A DNA stretch of 64,000 nt, taken from contig NZ_SADT02000003.1 of assembly GCF_004016445.2 (NCBI RefSeq), positions 1-64,000 of the forward strand, in the 5' to 3' direction. This document shows, in pieces, positions 56,442-64,000 of the stretch. The notes beneath the pieces were generated by a model that worked only from the letters and a program-made list of their open reading frames with translations, was not told the DNA's origin and ran no database searches. Both the position numbers and the translations under genes were made by a program. The first letter of the stretch is position 1, and each line of letters opens with the position of its first letter. Origin of the DNA: Mesorhizobium sp. M2E.F.Ca.ET.219.01.1.1. Lineage in GTDB: Bacteria; Pseudomonadota; Alphaproteobacteria; Rhizobiales; Rhizobiaceae.

Positions 56442-56480
56442 AAAGGGTGGGGTAGACGAAGTCGCCCCGCCCTTTTAGTT
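56442..56480 (+). terminator. Rho-independent terminator after etfA
   Basis: AAAGGGTGGGG and CCCCGCCCTTTT form a stem around GTAGACGAAGTCG, ending in TTTT. It is about 30 nt past the etfA stop, so the dehydrogenase gene at 56614 probably has its own promoter or relies on read-through. Confidence 0.7.
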
Positions 56481-56613
56481 TGCACTGCACAAAAAGCGGG
56501 CCATCAAGGTCCGGAGTCAATCCGGCGGTTCGCATCCGGATTGCGGGAAACAAACAAGCAGGAGCGTCTTTGTACTTCACGGAAGTGCAGGCGTTCCGGA
56601 CGGGATCGGGGTC

Positions 56614-57492
56614 ATGAGCAAGATCGAGACGATCGGCATTGTCGGCGCGGGTCAGATGGGTGGCGGTATTGCCCATGTCTCGGCGCTGGGTGGCTACAAG
56701 GTCCTGATCCACGATATATCGGCCGACCGGATCGAGAAGGGCATTGCCACCATCAGCGGCAACATGGCCCGCCAGGTCGGTTCCGGCAAGCTCGAGGAAA
56801 AGGCGCGCAACGAAGCGATGGCGCGCATCTCCGCCGCCCCGGCCATGGCCGACCTCGCCGGCGCCGACCTGGTGATCGAAGCCGCCACCGAGGACGAGAC
56901 GGTCAAGCGCAAGATCTACGCGCAGCTCTGCCCGCAGCTCAATCCGGAAGCGATCCTGGCGACCAACACCTCGTCCATCTCGATCACCCGGCTCGCCGCC
57001 CAGACGGACCGCCCCGAGCGCTTCATCGGCATACATTTCATGAACCCGGTGCCGGTGATGAAGCTGGTCGAGCTGGTGCGCGGCATCGCCACTGAGGACC
57101 AGACCTTCGAGGCGGCCAAGACCTATGTGAAGCACCTCGACAAGACGATCACCGTCTCGGAGGATTTCCCGGCCTTCATCGTCAACCGCATCCTTTTGCC
57201 GATGATCAACGAGGCGATCTACACGCTCTATGAGGGTGTCGGCACGGTCGACGCCATCGACACCGCCATGCGGTTAGGCGCCAATCATCCGATGGGGCCG
57301 CTGCAGCTCGCCGACTTCATCGGCCTCGACACGTGTCTTTCGATCATGCAGGTGCTGCATGAGGGCCTGTCGGACTCGAAATACCGCCCCTGCCCGCTGC
57401 TGGTGAAATATGTCGAGGCGGGCTGGCTCGGCCGCAAGACCGGTCGCGGTTTCTACGACTATCGCGGCGACCATCCGGTGCCGACGCGCTGA
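56614..57492 (+). CDS. 3-hydroxybutyryl-CoA dehydrogenase
   Basis: 292 residues. NAD-binding IGIVGAGQMGGGIAHV, catalytic His in GIHFMNPVPVMKLVE, and the C-terminal domain NRILLPMINEAIYTLYEGVG, RKTGRGFYDY. Oxidises (S)-3-hydroxybutyryl-CoA to acetoacetyl-CoA, or the reverse. Placement behind etfBA is conserved in rhizobia and fits short-chain acyl-CoA metabolism. Confidence 0.95.
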   Translation: MSKIETIGIVGAGQMGGGIAHVSALGGYKVLIHDISADRIEKGIATISGNMARQVGSGKLEEKARNEAMARISAAPAMADLAGADLVIEAATEDETVKRKIYAQLCPQLNPEAILATNTSSISITRLAAQTDRPERFIGIHFMNPVPVMKLVELVRGIATEDQTFEAAKTYVKHLDKTITVSEDFPAFIVNRILLPMINEAIYTLYEGVGTVDAIDTAMRLGANHPMGPLQLADFIGLDTCLSIMQVLHEGLSDSKYRPCPLLVKYVEAGWLGRKTGRGFYDYRGDHPVPTR

Positions 57493-57522
57493 TCTTCCGC
57501 GGCTGAACCCTTTTGCCGCTGC

Positions 57523-59517
57523 TCAGGACGCCGCGGCGAGCGGCAGCGGCGGCACATCTCTTGAAGTTTCGTCCGGCGCGGCGGAAACGCAACCGCGGCC
57601 GGCAGCCTTGGCGGCGTAGCAGGCGGCGTCGGCACGCGCGATGATCTCGTCCACCTCGCCGCAACCAGCGCGGATCGGCGCAAGTCCGATGCTGGCGCCG
57701 ATCGAATGCGGGCGACCGTCCCAGCTGAAATTGAGGTTGCGGATTGCATCGATGATCGAGCGCGCCGCAACCGGCCCGCCCACCGCACCCGACTTGAGGA
57801 TGACGGCGAACTCGTCGCCGCCGAGCCGCGCGACGATGTCTTCCGGGCCAAGCACATTGCGCAAGGTGTCGGCCACGCGCCTGAGCAGCGCATCGCCCGC
57901 GGCATGGCCGCCGGTGTCATTGACGGCCTTGAAGTGGTCGAGGTCGACGAACATGAACTGGTGCTCGTCGCCATTGAGGCGGCACTGATCGACCAGCTCC
58001 TCCATGGTACGGATGAAGCTCGAGCGGTTGGCGAGCCCGGTCAGCGCGTCATGGGCGGCTGCGTGGGCCAGCTGACGCTGCAGGGCGCGCGCGTCGGTGA
58101 AGTCCTGGAAGACGATGACCAGGCCGCAGAACTCCTCGCGGTCGTTCATGATCGGCGACACCACCTGGCGGATGCTGCAGCGCGTATCGTCGCGCCGCAC
58201 GAGGACCGCGCGCGTGTTCTGGTCGCAAAGGGGCCGCGCGCTCGCCGAAGGGCGCGTCAAGCCGATTCTCTGCCCGCTTTCCTCGTCGACGGCCCAATAG
58301 ACATGGCCGAGCACCTTTCCAAGGGCTTCGCCGACGTCAACGCCGGTGAGCTTTTCCGCGACCGGGTTCATGAAGGTGATTCGGTTGGCGGCATCGGTGC
58401 AGATCACCGCGTCGCCGATCGACTGCAACGTCACCCTTAGGCGCTCTTTCTCGTCGGCCAGCATCGCGGCCGAAACCATCAGCCGCGCCTCGGCCTCCTT
58501 GCGCTGCGTGATATCGGTCAGGCTGCCGATGGCCCGGATCACCCGGCCCTCGGCGTCGCGCTCGATCGTCTTGCCGCGGTCGAGGATCCAGACCCAGTGG
58601 CCGTTCTTGTGCCGCATCCGGAACTCGGCTTCGAAAAACGGCGTCTCGCCGGCAAGGTGCGCGCGATCCGCCTCGGCGACACGGCCGCGATCGTCGGGAT
58701 GGATCATGGTCAGCCAGCGATCAGGGTCGCCGTCGAGCTCGCCATCGGCATAGCCCAGCATCTTCACCCAGGTTTCGGAATAGGTTGTGCCACCTTTGCG
58801 CATATCGAGGCTCCAGACGCCCTGTCCTGTGCTGGTGAGCGCGAAATTCCAACGGGTCTCGGCCTCGGCAATGCGCGCCTCCGCTTGCTTGCGCGCGTCG
58901 ATGTCCTCGATCTGCGACACCAGATAAAGCGGTTTGCCGGTGTCCTCGTCGAGGATGACCGACCCGGCGAGCTGTGCCCAGACCGGGGTCCCGTCCTTCC
59001 TGAGGTAGCGCTTTTCGAAATGGTAGGAGCTGATCCTGCCTTCCTTCACGTTCAGCATCGTCTCGCGGCCGACCGACAGGTCGTCCGGATGCGTGATCTG
59101 CGGGAAGGTCAGTGCCTCGATCTCCGCGCGGCTGTAGCCCAGCATCGCGGCAAAGGCCGGGTTGGCCTGCTGGATGCGCCCGTCGAGGCCGACGATGGCG
59201 ACCCCGATCGCCGAATCCTCCATGGCGCGACGGAAGCGCTGCTCGCTCTCGGCGATCTGCCGGCGGTCATCGACGATACGGTTGATGAACAGCGCCGACA
59301 AGAACAGCGTCGCGGCGGTGATGGCGATTGAAATCTGCAGGCAGAGCTTTAGCGCGTCCGCACCAAATTCAAAGCGTGGCGACAGGACCGACGCGGCGGT
59401 GGCAACGATGCCGATTGCCAGCAAACCCTGCGCAGCATGCCTGTCGGCACGAAGCCCTTTCCAGTTCAACCACGCCACGATGCGATCCACCCCCAATCCG
59501 CAACTGCACGTTGCCAC
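57523..59517 (-). CDS. Membrane PAS-PAS-PAS-GGDEF diguanylate cyclase
   Basis: 664 residues from GTG 59517. Two membrane helices (about 30-80), then three PAS/PAC units (about 85-215, 215-340, 355-480) and a GGDEF domain with RLGGDEFAVIL. The site five residues before GGDEF reads GPED, not RxxD, so product inhibition through the I-site is not expected. No EAL domain follows. Signal unknown; the second PAS has the WSLDMRKG type of PAS_3 fold. Convergent with the dehydrogenase gene. Confidence 0.9.
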   Translation of the reverse strand: MATCSCGLGVDRIVAWLNWKGLRADRHAAQGLLAIGIVATAASVLSPRFEFGADALKLCLQISIAITAATLFLSALFINRIVDDRRQIAESEQRFRRAMEDSAIGVAIVGLDGRIQQANPAFAAMLGYSRAEIEALTFPQITHPDDLSVGRETMLNVKEGRISSYHFEKRYLRKDGTPVWAQLAGSVILDEDTGKPLYLVSQIEDIDARKQAEARIAEAETRWNFALTSTGQGVWSLDMRKGGTTYSETWVKMLGYADGELDGDPDRWLTMIHPDDRGRVAEADRAHLAGETPFFEAEFRMRHKNGHWVWILDRGKTIERDAEGRVIRAIGSLTDITQRKEAEARLMVSAAMLADEKERLRVTLQSIGDAVICTDAANRITFMNPVAEKLTGVDVGEALGKVLGHVYWAVDEESGQRIGLTRPSASARPLCDQNTRAVLVRRDDTRCSIRQVVSPIMNDREEFCGLVIVFQDFTDARALQRQLAHAAAHDALTGLANRSSFIRTMEELVDQCRLNGDEHQFMFVDLDHFKAVNDTGGHAAGDALLRRVADTLRNVLGPEDIVARLGGDEFAVILKSGAVGGPVAARSIIDAIRNLNFSWDGRPHSIGASIGLAPIRAGCGEVDEIIARADAACYAAKAAGRGCVSAAPDETSRDVPPLPLAAAS

Positions 59518-59631
59518 AACCCTGGCGGATCGGTTTTAAGGAATCGTTGCGCAGATGAAAGCGGTCGCTCCGCTAACCGGCAAACAATTTCCGGCATGAT
59601 TAAAGGACTGTTTCGAAACCGCCCCGGCGGA

Positions 59632-60270
59632 CTACCAGCGCACGAAAAGCCGCCCGCCGATGGCCCCGAGCAGCGTCAGGAAGGCGATGGCGATCGTATA
59701 CCAGGTGGCGACGAAAAGCGGCGAATCGTCGAAGCAATGCGCGGCGTAGAAGGTTGCCGCGAGCCCGCCCGCGAGCAGCCCGGCGGCGGCGCCCGCGAGC
59801 ACCGGCCGCGTCGGCGCGCCGTAGCGCAGCATGCCGAGAAAGACCGCTAGCGGACCAACGCCGATCAGCGGGATGAAAGTCATGCAGATCATCATGTTCG
59901 AGCCGACGAGCCGCTTGCCCCACTCGGCCTGGGGTATGGCGAAAAGCTCCAGAACCACCGCCAGCACGACCAGAAGCGGCGCGGCAACCATCGAGGCCAT
60001 CGCCCGCCTTGTCGAGGCACCCGGCATCGACAGCACGCGGATCAGCGCGAAGGCGCTGGCCGCAAGCACCAGCGTGAACACGAATTTCGACATGAAGCGC
60101 ATCGTGTGCATGGCCGGCATGATGTCGGGACGCGGCCCGATAGTCGTAAAGAACACGGCTGCCGCGATCGCCACGGCAACGCCGGCCGCCAGCCACCAGG
60201 CCTTGCCCATCGGCATGGCCTTCTTGCCGGCATCCGCGTCGAGCGCTTTGATCAGATCCTCTGTCCTCAT
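59632..60270 (-). CDS. nrsF: NrsF (DUF1109) anti-sigma factor
   Basis: 212 residues with six membrane helices; a short N-terminal cytoplasmic helix (MRTEDLIKALDADAG) binds the sigma factor. Two Cys, C129 (MMICMTF) and C179 (AAHCFDD), match in place and spacing the pair described in Caulobacter NrsF for sensing metal stress. Starts one base after the sigF stop (TGACATG), so coupled. Confidence 0.9.
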   Translation of the reverse strand: MRTEDLIKALDADAGKKAMPMGKAWWLAAGVAVAIAAAVFFTTIGPRPDIMPAMHTMRFMSKFVFTLVLAASAFALIRVLSMPGASTRRAMASMVAAPLLVVLAVVLELFAIPQAEWGKRLVGSNMMICMTFIPLIGVGPLAVFLGMLRYGAPTRPVLAGAAAGLLAGGLAATFYAAHCFDDSPLFVATWYTIAIAFLTLLGAIGGRLFVRW

Positions 60271-60271
60271 G

Positions 60272-60808
60272 TCACTGTCGTCCGAATCTTTTGGCGATTG
60301 CGGCGAGGCCGCGATGCAGCGACACGCGCACCGCCGTCTCGCTGACGCCGAGCTTGGCGGCGGTCTCGCCGATCGAATGGCCTTCGACCGAGATTGACGA
60401 GACCACCGAACGCTGCGTCGGCGGCAGTCCCTCGAGCGCCCGGTTTATGTCGCGCTCGCTGACCGTCTCCGTCTCCGGCTCGGCGAAGGTTTCGGCGATC
60501 TCGTCGATCTCGACCTCGATGCGGCGCCCTCGCCGGCGGAACGCGTCGATAAGCTTGAAGCGGGCGATCGCGTAGACCCAGGGCAGCACCGGCGCGTCCG
60601 GCCGCCAGGTGTGGCGTTTCACATGAATGGCCAGCAAGGTTTCCTGCACGACATCCTCGGGATCGACTCCGCCCTGAACGATCTTGCGCCGGACAAAGCC
60701 GCGAACGAGGGCGGCGATGCGGTGCAGAAAGTCGGCATAAGCCCTTTCATCTCCCGCGATCGCGGCCCTGAGCAGCCCGGAGAGCTCTGCCTCGTCCTTG
60801 CCGGTCAC
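60272..60808 (-). CDS. sigF: ECF sigma factor, SigF type
   Basis: 178 residues from GTG 60808. Region 2 (VRGFVRRKIVQGGVDPEDVV, LPWVYAIARFKLIDAFRRR) and region 4 (LPPTQRSVVSSISVEGHSIG, LGVSETAVRVSLHRGL). Followed directly by its membrane anti-sigma NrsF. A promoter with GTAACA and CGAA lies right upstream, so it probably drives itself. In Caulobacter the pair answers chromate and cadmium stress. Confidence 0.92.
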   Translation of the reverse strand: MTGKDEAELSGLLRAAIAGDERAYADFLHRIAALVRGFVRRKIVQGGVDPEDVVQETLLAIHVKRHTWRPDAPVLPWVYAIARFKLIDAFRRRGRRIEVEIDEIAETFAEPETETVSERDINRALEGLPPTQRSVVSSISVEGHSIGETAAKLGVSETAVRVSLHRGLAAIAKRFGRQ

Positions 60809-60827
60809 AAGAGTTTACCCCCCGAAG

Positions 60828-60853
60828 TTCGCATCTCGGCCCTGGTTTGTTAC
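60828..60853 (-). promoter_or_regulatory. SigF autoregulatory promoter
   Basis: On the minus strand GTAACA (60848-60853) is followed after exactly 16 nt by CGAA (60828-60831). This agrees with the GTAACC-N16-CGAA form reported for the Caulobacter SigF regulon, with one mismatch. The start site would lie only about 10-15 nt ahead of the sigF GTG, giving a very short leader with GGGGGG as ribosome site. Confidence 0.7.
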
Positions 60854-60933
60854 GTGCCCGGCGAAATAATGTCCAAGCCAAACTGCCGCAAAATCACGAA
60901 AGTTTGCGGAGCATGCCTTACCGCAAGGTCGGG

Positions 60934-61953
60934 TTATGCCTTCCCGATCGACAGGGCGTTTTTCAGGAACTTTAACCCTTTGCGCGCGGTCAACTTTCGG
61001 CGCCTCTTTCGGTACCTCTGTGCCAGCTCCGCCAACATCTCCAAATGGCTCTTGTCGATCTGAGGGACAGAAGCCGCGTCGCGGGCAGCCGGGAGCGCGA
61101 GCAGGGCGTCAGCATGCATGTTGGCGTAAGGCGAGGAATCATAGGTATCGAAGGGCGTGGGCGGGTAGCTCAGTATCGTCGGGTTGGTGTTGATCTCGAA
61201 CACTTGGATGCGGCCTTCCACGAAGGCGTAGTCGATGCGGCCGTAAGAAATTCGGGCCATCTCAAAGACCTTCTGAAGTTCGACCGCATGCGGGTGCGTA
61301 CGGACGAACAGACGATGCTCGTCCAAATGCCGGCCCGACAAACCACGTCCTGGGTCCTTTATGAACCAGTCGGTGCTCGCGAAACAGTGCTGGGCGTAGC
61401 TGTTGACGCCGACCCGATAGGCTGAATATTTTCGGTAGTATCCATCTGCCTCGGGCTTGGACCCAAACTCGACGAGCATGGGGCTAGCCCAATTCAGCTT
61501 CCGTAGCTCGACAAGGGCTGATTCCACCTCCGTCACAGATCGCAGGAGGCGCGGGGCCTTGTAAGCAGCGCCGACCTCGTCGCGCAAAAACACCGGATAC
61601 CGCAACGCGTCCGGTAACGAATGGGGTCTGAACACTCGGAAATCATTGATGCCCTGATCGAACAGCATGCGCAACAGATCGTATCGCCGGAGGCTGTCGC
61701 GAGGATGGTTGAGTTGAGCGACCTCGGGGCAATCCCGCTCAATCTGGTCCCGAATTCGGCCCGCTTTGGCGACTTCGGTCGAATTTAGCCGGTCCATGTC
61801 CGACCAGATGATGGTTCCCCGCTCGACCCTGAGGAGCAGATCGATTTCGTCATATCCGACCAGACGAAAAATGCGCTGAAGGTCTGTCCGGTAATAAAGA
61901 AGCAGACAGGCCTGCGTATACGAATGCGATCGCTGACAAATATAAAAAATCAT
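60934..61953 (-). CDS. ATP-grasp fold protein of unknown substrate
   Basis: 339 residues from ATG 61953. The C-terminal half has YGRIDYAFVEGRIQVFEINT followed by NPTI, which matches the metal- and ATP-binding end of ATP-grasp ligases (Asp on one strand, E-x-N-x-N on the next). The N-terminal half (CQRSHSYTQACLLLYYRTDL, then IIWSDMDRLNS) has no clear relative. It would join a carboxyl group to an amine or thiol. Divergent from the GNAT/P450 pair. Composition is less GC-rich than the core genes, suggesting transfer. Confidence 0.7.
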   Translation of the reverse strand: MIFYICQRSHSYTQACLLLYYRTDLQRIFRLVGYDEIDLLLRVERGTIIWSDMDRLNSTEVAKAGRIRDQIERDCPEVAQLNHPRDSLRRYDLLRMLFDQGINDFRVFRPHSLPDALRYPVFLRDEVGAAYKAPRLLRSVTEVESALVELRKLNWASPMLVEFGSKPEADGYYRKYSAYRVGVNSYAQHCFASTDWFIKDPGRGLSGRHLDEHRLFVRTHPHAVELQKVFEMARISYGRIDYAFVEGRIQVFEINTNPTILSYPPTPFDTYDSSPYANMHADALLALPAARDAASVPQIDKSHLEMLAELAQRYRKRRRKLTARKGLKFLKNALSIGKA

Positions 61954-62046
61954 GATTTCACCCACCCCCCTCAAACTGCCTGGATGGGTGACAAAATCAA
62001 GGTCTTCCTCTTATAAGATTGCGCTCAGGCAACCTACTTTTCGAAA
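61954..62046. promoter_or_regulatory. AT-rich divergent promoter region of the ATP-grasp / GNAT-P450 locus
   Basis: 93 bases between the two divergent starts, clearly more AT-rich than neighbours, with a TTATAAGAT stretch near 62010. It must hold both promoters, so the three genes may be co-regulated. I see no convincing palindrome. Confidence 0.45.
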
Positions 62047-62700
62047 ATGACAAAAATCACGTTTCATAGGATTGAAGAGAGCGACATTCCGCGTATGGCG
62101 GCGATGGAAGTGGCCTCATGGGGCTCTTTGGGCGCAGACGAGACGACGATCCGCCGGCGTCTGTCGCTTGGTCACACCATGATCGCAGCCGTTCGAGACA
62201 CGGTCATCGCCGGGGCCGTCTGCTTTGTGGAGACCATTGAGGACCCGCGCGACAAGGCGACCTTCCCGGCAACCTTTACCGCTTATTCTTCCCTCGCGCG
62301 CTCCGCTCCTCCAAAATCTCTCTATGTCTACAATCTGGGCGTACGCCCGGAGTTTCGGGGAACACCCCTCTCGCGACGGCTATTGGCACGTCTTGTTGAT
62401 TATGGCCGCGAGGCAGGGACGCGCTGGATAGTCGGCGACGGTCGCTGTCCTTCTTATGGCGGAGCTCAACAAGATTCTCCGGACAAGGTAGCGATAAATG
62501 CCGGCTTCCGAAGAACGATTGACGAATGGCACCGCACCGGAATCATGCCGTCTGTCGGCGATTTGACCCAGGATCCCTTGCTCAACTTCTATCACCGGCT
62601 TTTGAAATGCGAGTTTCTTCATCTTGCGCCGGCCTTTCTTCCCGAAGACCTTAGCTCCGGCGGGTATCGCGTCATTTTTGCAGTTGATCTCTGTAAATGA
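62047..62700 (+). CDS. GNAT family N-acyltransferase
   Basis: 217 residues. The acyl-CoA site is LGVRPEFRGTPLSRRLLARL; a C-terminal tail, FLHLAPAFLPEDLSSGGYRV, resembles GNAT domains seen fused to or beside nitrilases. No clear ribosome site. Its stop overlaps the start of the P450 (ATGA), so the two are made together. Acyl donor and acceptor unknown. Confidence 0.75.
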   Translation: MTKITFHRIEESDIPRMAAMEVASWGSLGADETTIRRRLSLGHTMIAAVRDTVIAGAVCFVETIEDPRDKATFPATFTAYSSLARSAPPKSLYVYNLGVRPEFRGTPLSRRLLARLVDYGREAGTRWIVGDGRCPSYGGAQQDSPDKVAINAGFRRTIDEWHRTGIMPSVGDLTQDPLLNFYHRLLKCEFLHLAPAFLPEDLSSGGYRVIFAVDLCK

Positions 62701-63914
62701 CTGAGCATCGAGACCTGTTCGATCCGTTGGCACTCGGCAGCGATCCATTTCCGGCGTTCGCCGGCCGACGCAAGGCGGGCGGAAGCGCCTGGGGGAGGCC
62801 GCCATACCCAGAGCTGAACGGGGCTTTGTATGTGTTCAGTCACAAGCTCGTTTCCGAAGCCCTGAAACATCCTCTGCTCCTGCAGGCCCCACCAGGCGCA
62901 TACCAGGAGGTACGGCAGAAGATCACGTCGAGCGACGCGCTCGGCCTTCTAACCCGATCGATGCTGCTGTCGGATCCACCCCGTCACCTGCAACTGCGCC
63001 GGCCGCTGTCGGGCCAGATGACCGGTTCTGCCAGCCATGGCATGATCGCGGATCTCCGGCGAGATGCATTGGCGCTGGTCCGCGCTGCCGCAACCGGCCG
63101 GCGGTTCGACGCAATCCGAGAGCTCGCCATACCGTTTTCGGTAGGCGTGCTCGCCAATATACTTGGGATCGACATCGAGGACCCCTCACGCGTGGCTGAC
63201 CTCGCGCAATGCATGGCCGATGCGCTGGACATCAGAACGGCCCAGGTCAGCGAGGATGCGAATGAGGCCTGCCGCGAGTTGTCGGAATGGGTAAATCACA
63301 TCCTTCAGACCGGCAGGATCAGCTCCGGCGGCCTGGTTGCTCGCATGCTTTCAGAGGCAGAGTTGGGCAAATGGGAGAGGGATGATGTCGTGGCCAATGT
63401 GGTGTTCCTGCTTTTCGCCGGTCAGGCAACAGTAGTGGACACGTTTGGAAATGCCCTCCTCGCACTGTCCGCATTCCCGGAGCAGCTGGAGCTGTTGGAG
63501 AGCCAGACCGTATCTTGGCAAGCCGCTGCCGAGGAACTGCTGCGGTACTGCGCTCCCGTGCACTACGCAGGAGCACGCATAGCCGCCGAGGGACTGCAAT
63601 TTGCTGGCCAATTCATCGAGGCCGGGCAAGCTGTCGTACCTGTATTGGCCAGCGCCAACCGGGATGAAGCAGTCTTTCTCGCCGGCGACAGCTTGGATTT
63701 GAGGTCGCGAGTGCCATCTACTCTCACATTCGGCACGGGCCTGCATATTTGCTTGGGGCAACAAGTCGCGAGGCTGGAATTGGCCGCCCTGCTTGAAGCC
63801 CTGTTCACGGCCGCCAAGGACTGGCGACTGGACCTTGAGGCCTGCGTCAGAAGACCATCGATTCTCCTGTTCGGCTTGAAAAGCGCGCCGATGTCGGCTC
63901 GATCGGATCCATGA
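62697..63914 (+). CDS. Cytochrome P450
   Basis: 405 residues, bacterial class I size. Heme loop FGTGLHICLGQ with ligand Cys352, ExxR in EELLR, and DPPRHLQLRR in the C helix. The I-helix reads FAGQATVVD (residues 240-248): the acidic residue normally before Thr is Ala244, which usually changes oxygen activation or substrate-assisted chemistry. No ferredoxin or reductase gene is visible before the right edge. Coupled to the GNAT gene. Confidence 0.92.
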   Translation: MTEHRDLFDPLALGSDPFPAFAGRRKAGGSAWGRPPYPELNGALYVFSHKLVSEALKHPLLLQAPPGAYQEVRQKITSSDALGLLTRSMLLSDPPRHLQLRRPLSGQMTGSASHGMIADLRRDALALVRAAATGRRFDAIRELAIPFSVGVLANILGIDIEDPSRVADLAQCMADALDIRTAQVSEDANEACRELSEWVNHILQTGRISSGGLVARMLSEAELGKWERDDVVANVVFLLFAGQATVVDTFGNALLALSAFPEQLELLESQTVSWQAAAEELLRYCAPVHYAGARIAAEGLQFAGQFIEAGQAVVPVLASANRDEAVFLAGDSLDLRSRVPSTLTFGTGLHICLGQQVARLELAALLEALFTAAKDWRLDLEACVRRPSILLFGLKSAPMSARSDP

Positions 63915-64000
63915 CTGTGTCCGGATGTCCCACCGAAACCGACACGGGGCGCCTCCACCGGAAGCCGCGAGCGACCAATTGAAGCGGCGCCGCAATGTTG
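63915..64000. other. Sequence after the P450 to the right edge
   Basis: 86 bases with no gene. It contains TGTCCGGATGTCCCACC followed by GAAACCGACA, which loosely recalls the ends of IS21-type elements. Too short to decide. Confidence 0.3.

Noticed and set aside
62047..62700. LuxI-type acyl-homoserine lactone synthase
   Set aside because: The acyl-CoA loop and tail are those of ordinary GNATs; the conserved LuxI Arg/Trp/Asp pattern is not seen and there is no LuxR-type gene beside it.
60934..63914. Part of a gibberellin-type P450 operon as in rhizobia
   Set aside because: That operon has several P450s, a ferredoxin, an SDR and terpene cyclases; none is here.

Overview
The window looks like chromosome from a Mesorhizobium-type alphaproteobacterium (Hyphomicrobiales/Phyllobacteriaceae). 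The evidence is high GC, a rhizobial rRNA promoter and boxA at the left edge, the lysC-ptsP-prfA-prmC-DUF4167-clpB order, the comF-grxC-nitrilase-DUF1178 order, the etfB-etfA-hydroxybutyryl-CoA dehydrogenase order, an ECF SigF/NrsF pair, and several palindromic intergenic repeats of the kind common in rhizobia. The organism name is inferred from gene content, not from any database comparison.

Layout. 0-7 kb: an rRNA operon leader running off the left edge, a divergent M23 endopeptidase, an MFS exporter, a TMEM175-like channel, an L,D-transpeptidase and a YjbR protein. 7-21 kb: a long leftward housekeeping block (clpB, DUF4167, prmC, prfA, ptsP, lysC), then a diguanylate cyclase with a broken 5' end and ubiG. 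21-31 kb: a flavin reductase, an EamA exporter with a divergent MarR regulator and operator, the comF-grxC-amidase-DUF1178 cluster, a lone Flp pilin, the argJ-GNAT-mutT cluster, a TetR regulator and a PpiC foldase. 31.8-36 kb: secA, then an IS110-family element lying between two inverted copies of a 48-nt palindrome, with its transposase frame broken in a run of seven T. 36-45 kb: an accessory-looking stretch with a large LAL-type LuxR regulator, DUF4242, DUF1127, a secreted protein, a flippase/FemAB/beta-propeller trio and a Crp/Fnr regulator. 45-60.8 kb: tRNA-Leu(CAA), DedA, DsbB, HNH nuclease, AlkA-like glycosylase, gluQ, transporters, an SDR, HIG1, PduO-type adenosyltransferase, rhomboid, ETF and hydroxyacyl-CoA dehydrogenase genes, a PAS-GGDEF protein, and nrsF-sigF with a recognisable autoregulatory promoter.

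60.9-64 kb: the sequence becomes visibly less GC-rich. It carries an ATP-grasp-fold protein divergent from a translationally coupled GNAT acyltransferase and cytochrome P450 whose I-helix lacks the usual acidic residue. I see no described pathway for this trio, and it is the best candidate for an undescribed small-molecule locus. It runs to the right edge, so it may be incomplete.

Other non-coding signals are a family of about 140-nt hairpins in convergent gaps, with a fixed centre and arms that differ between copies yet pair internally; a heat-shock-type clpB promoter; palindromic MarR and TetR operators; and three further repeat families. No CRISPR array or prophage was seen.
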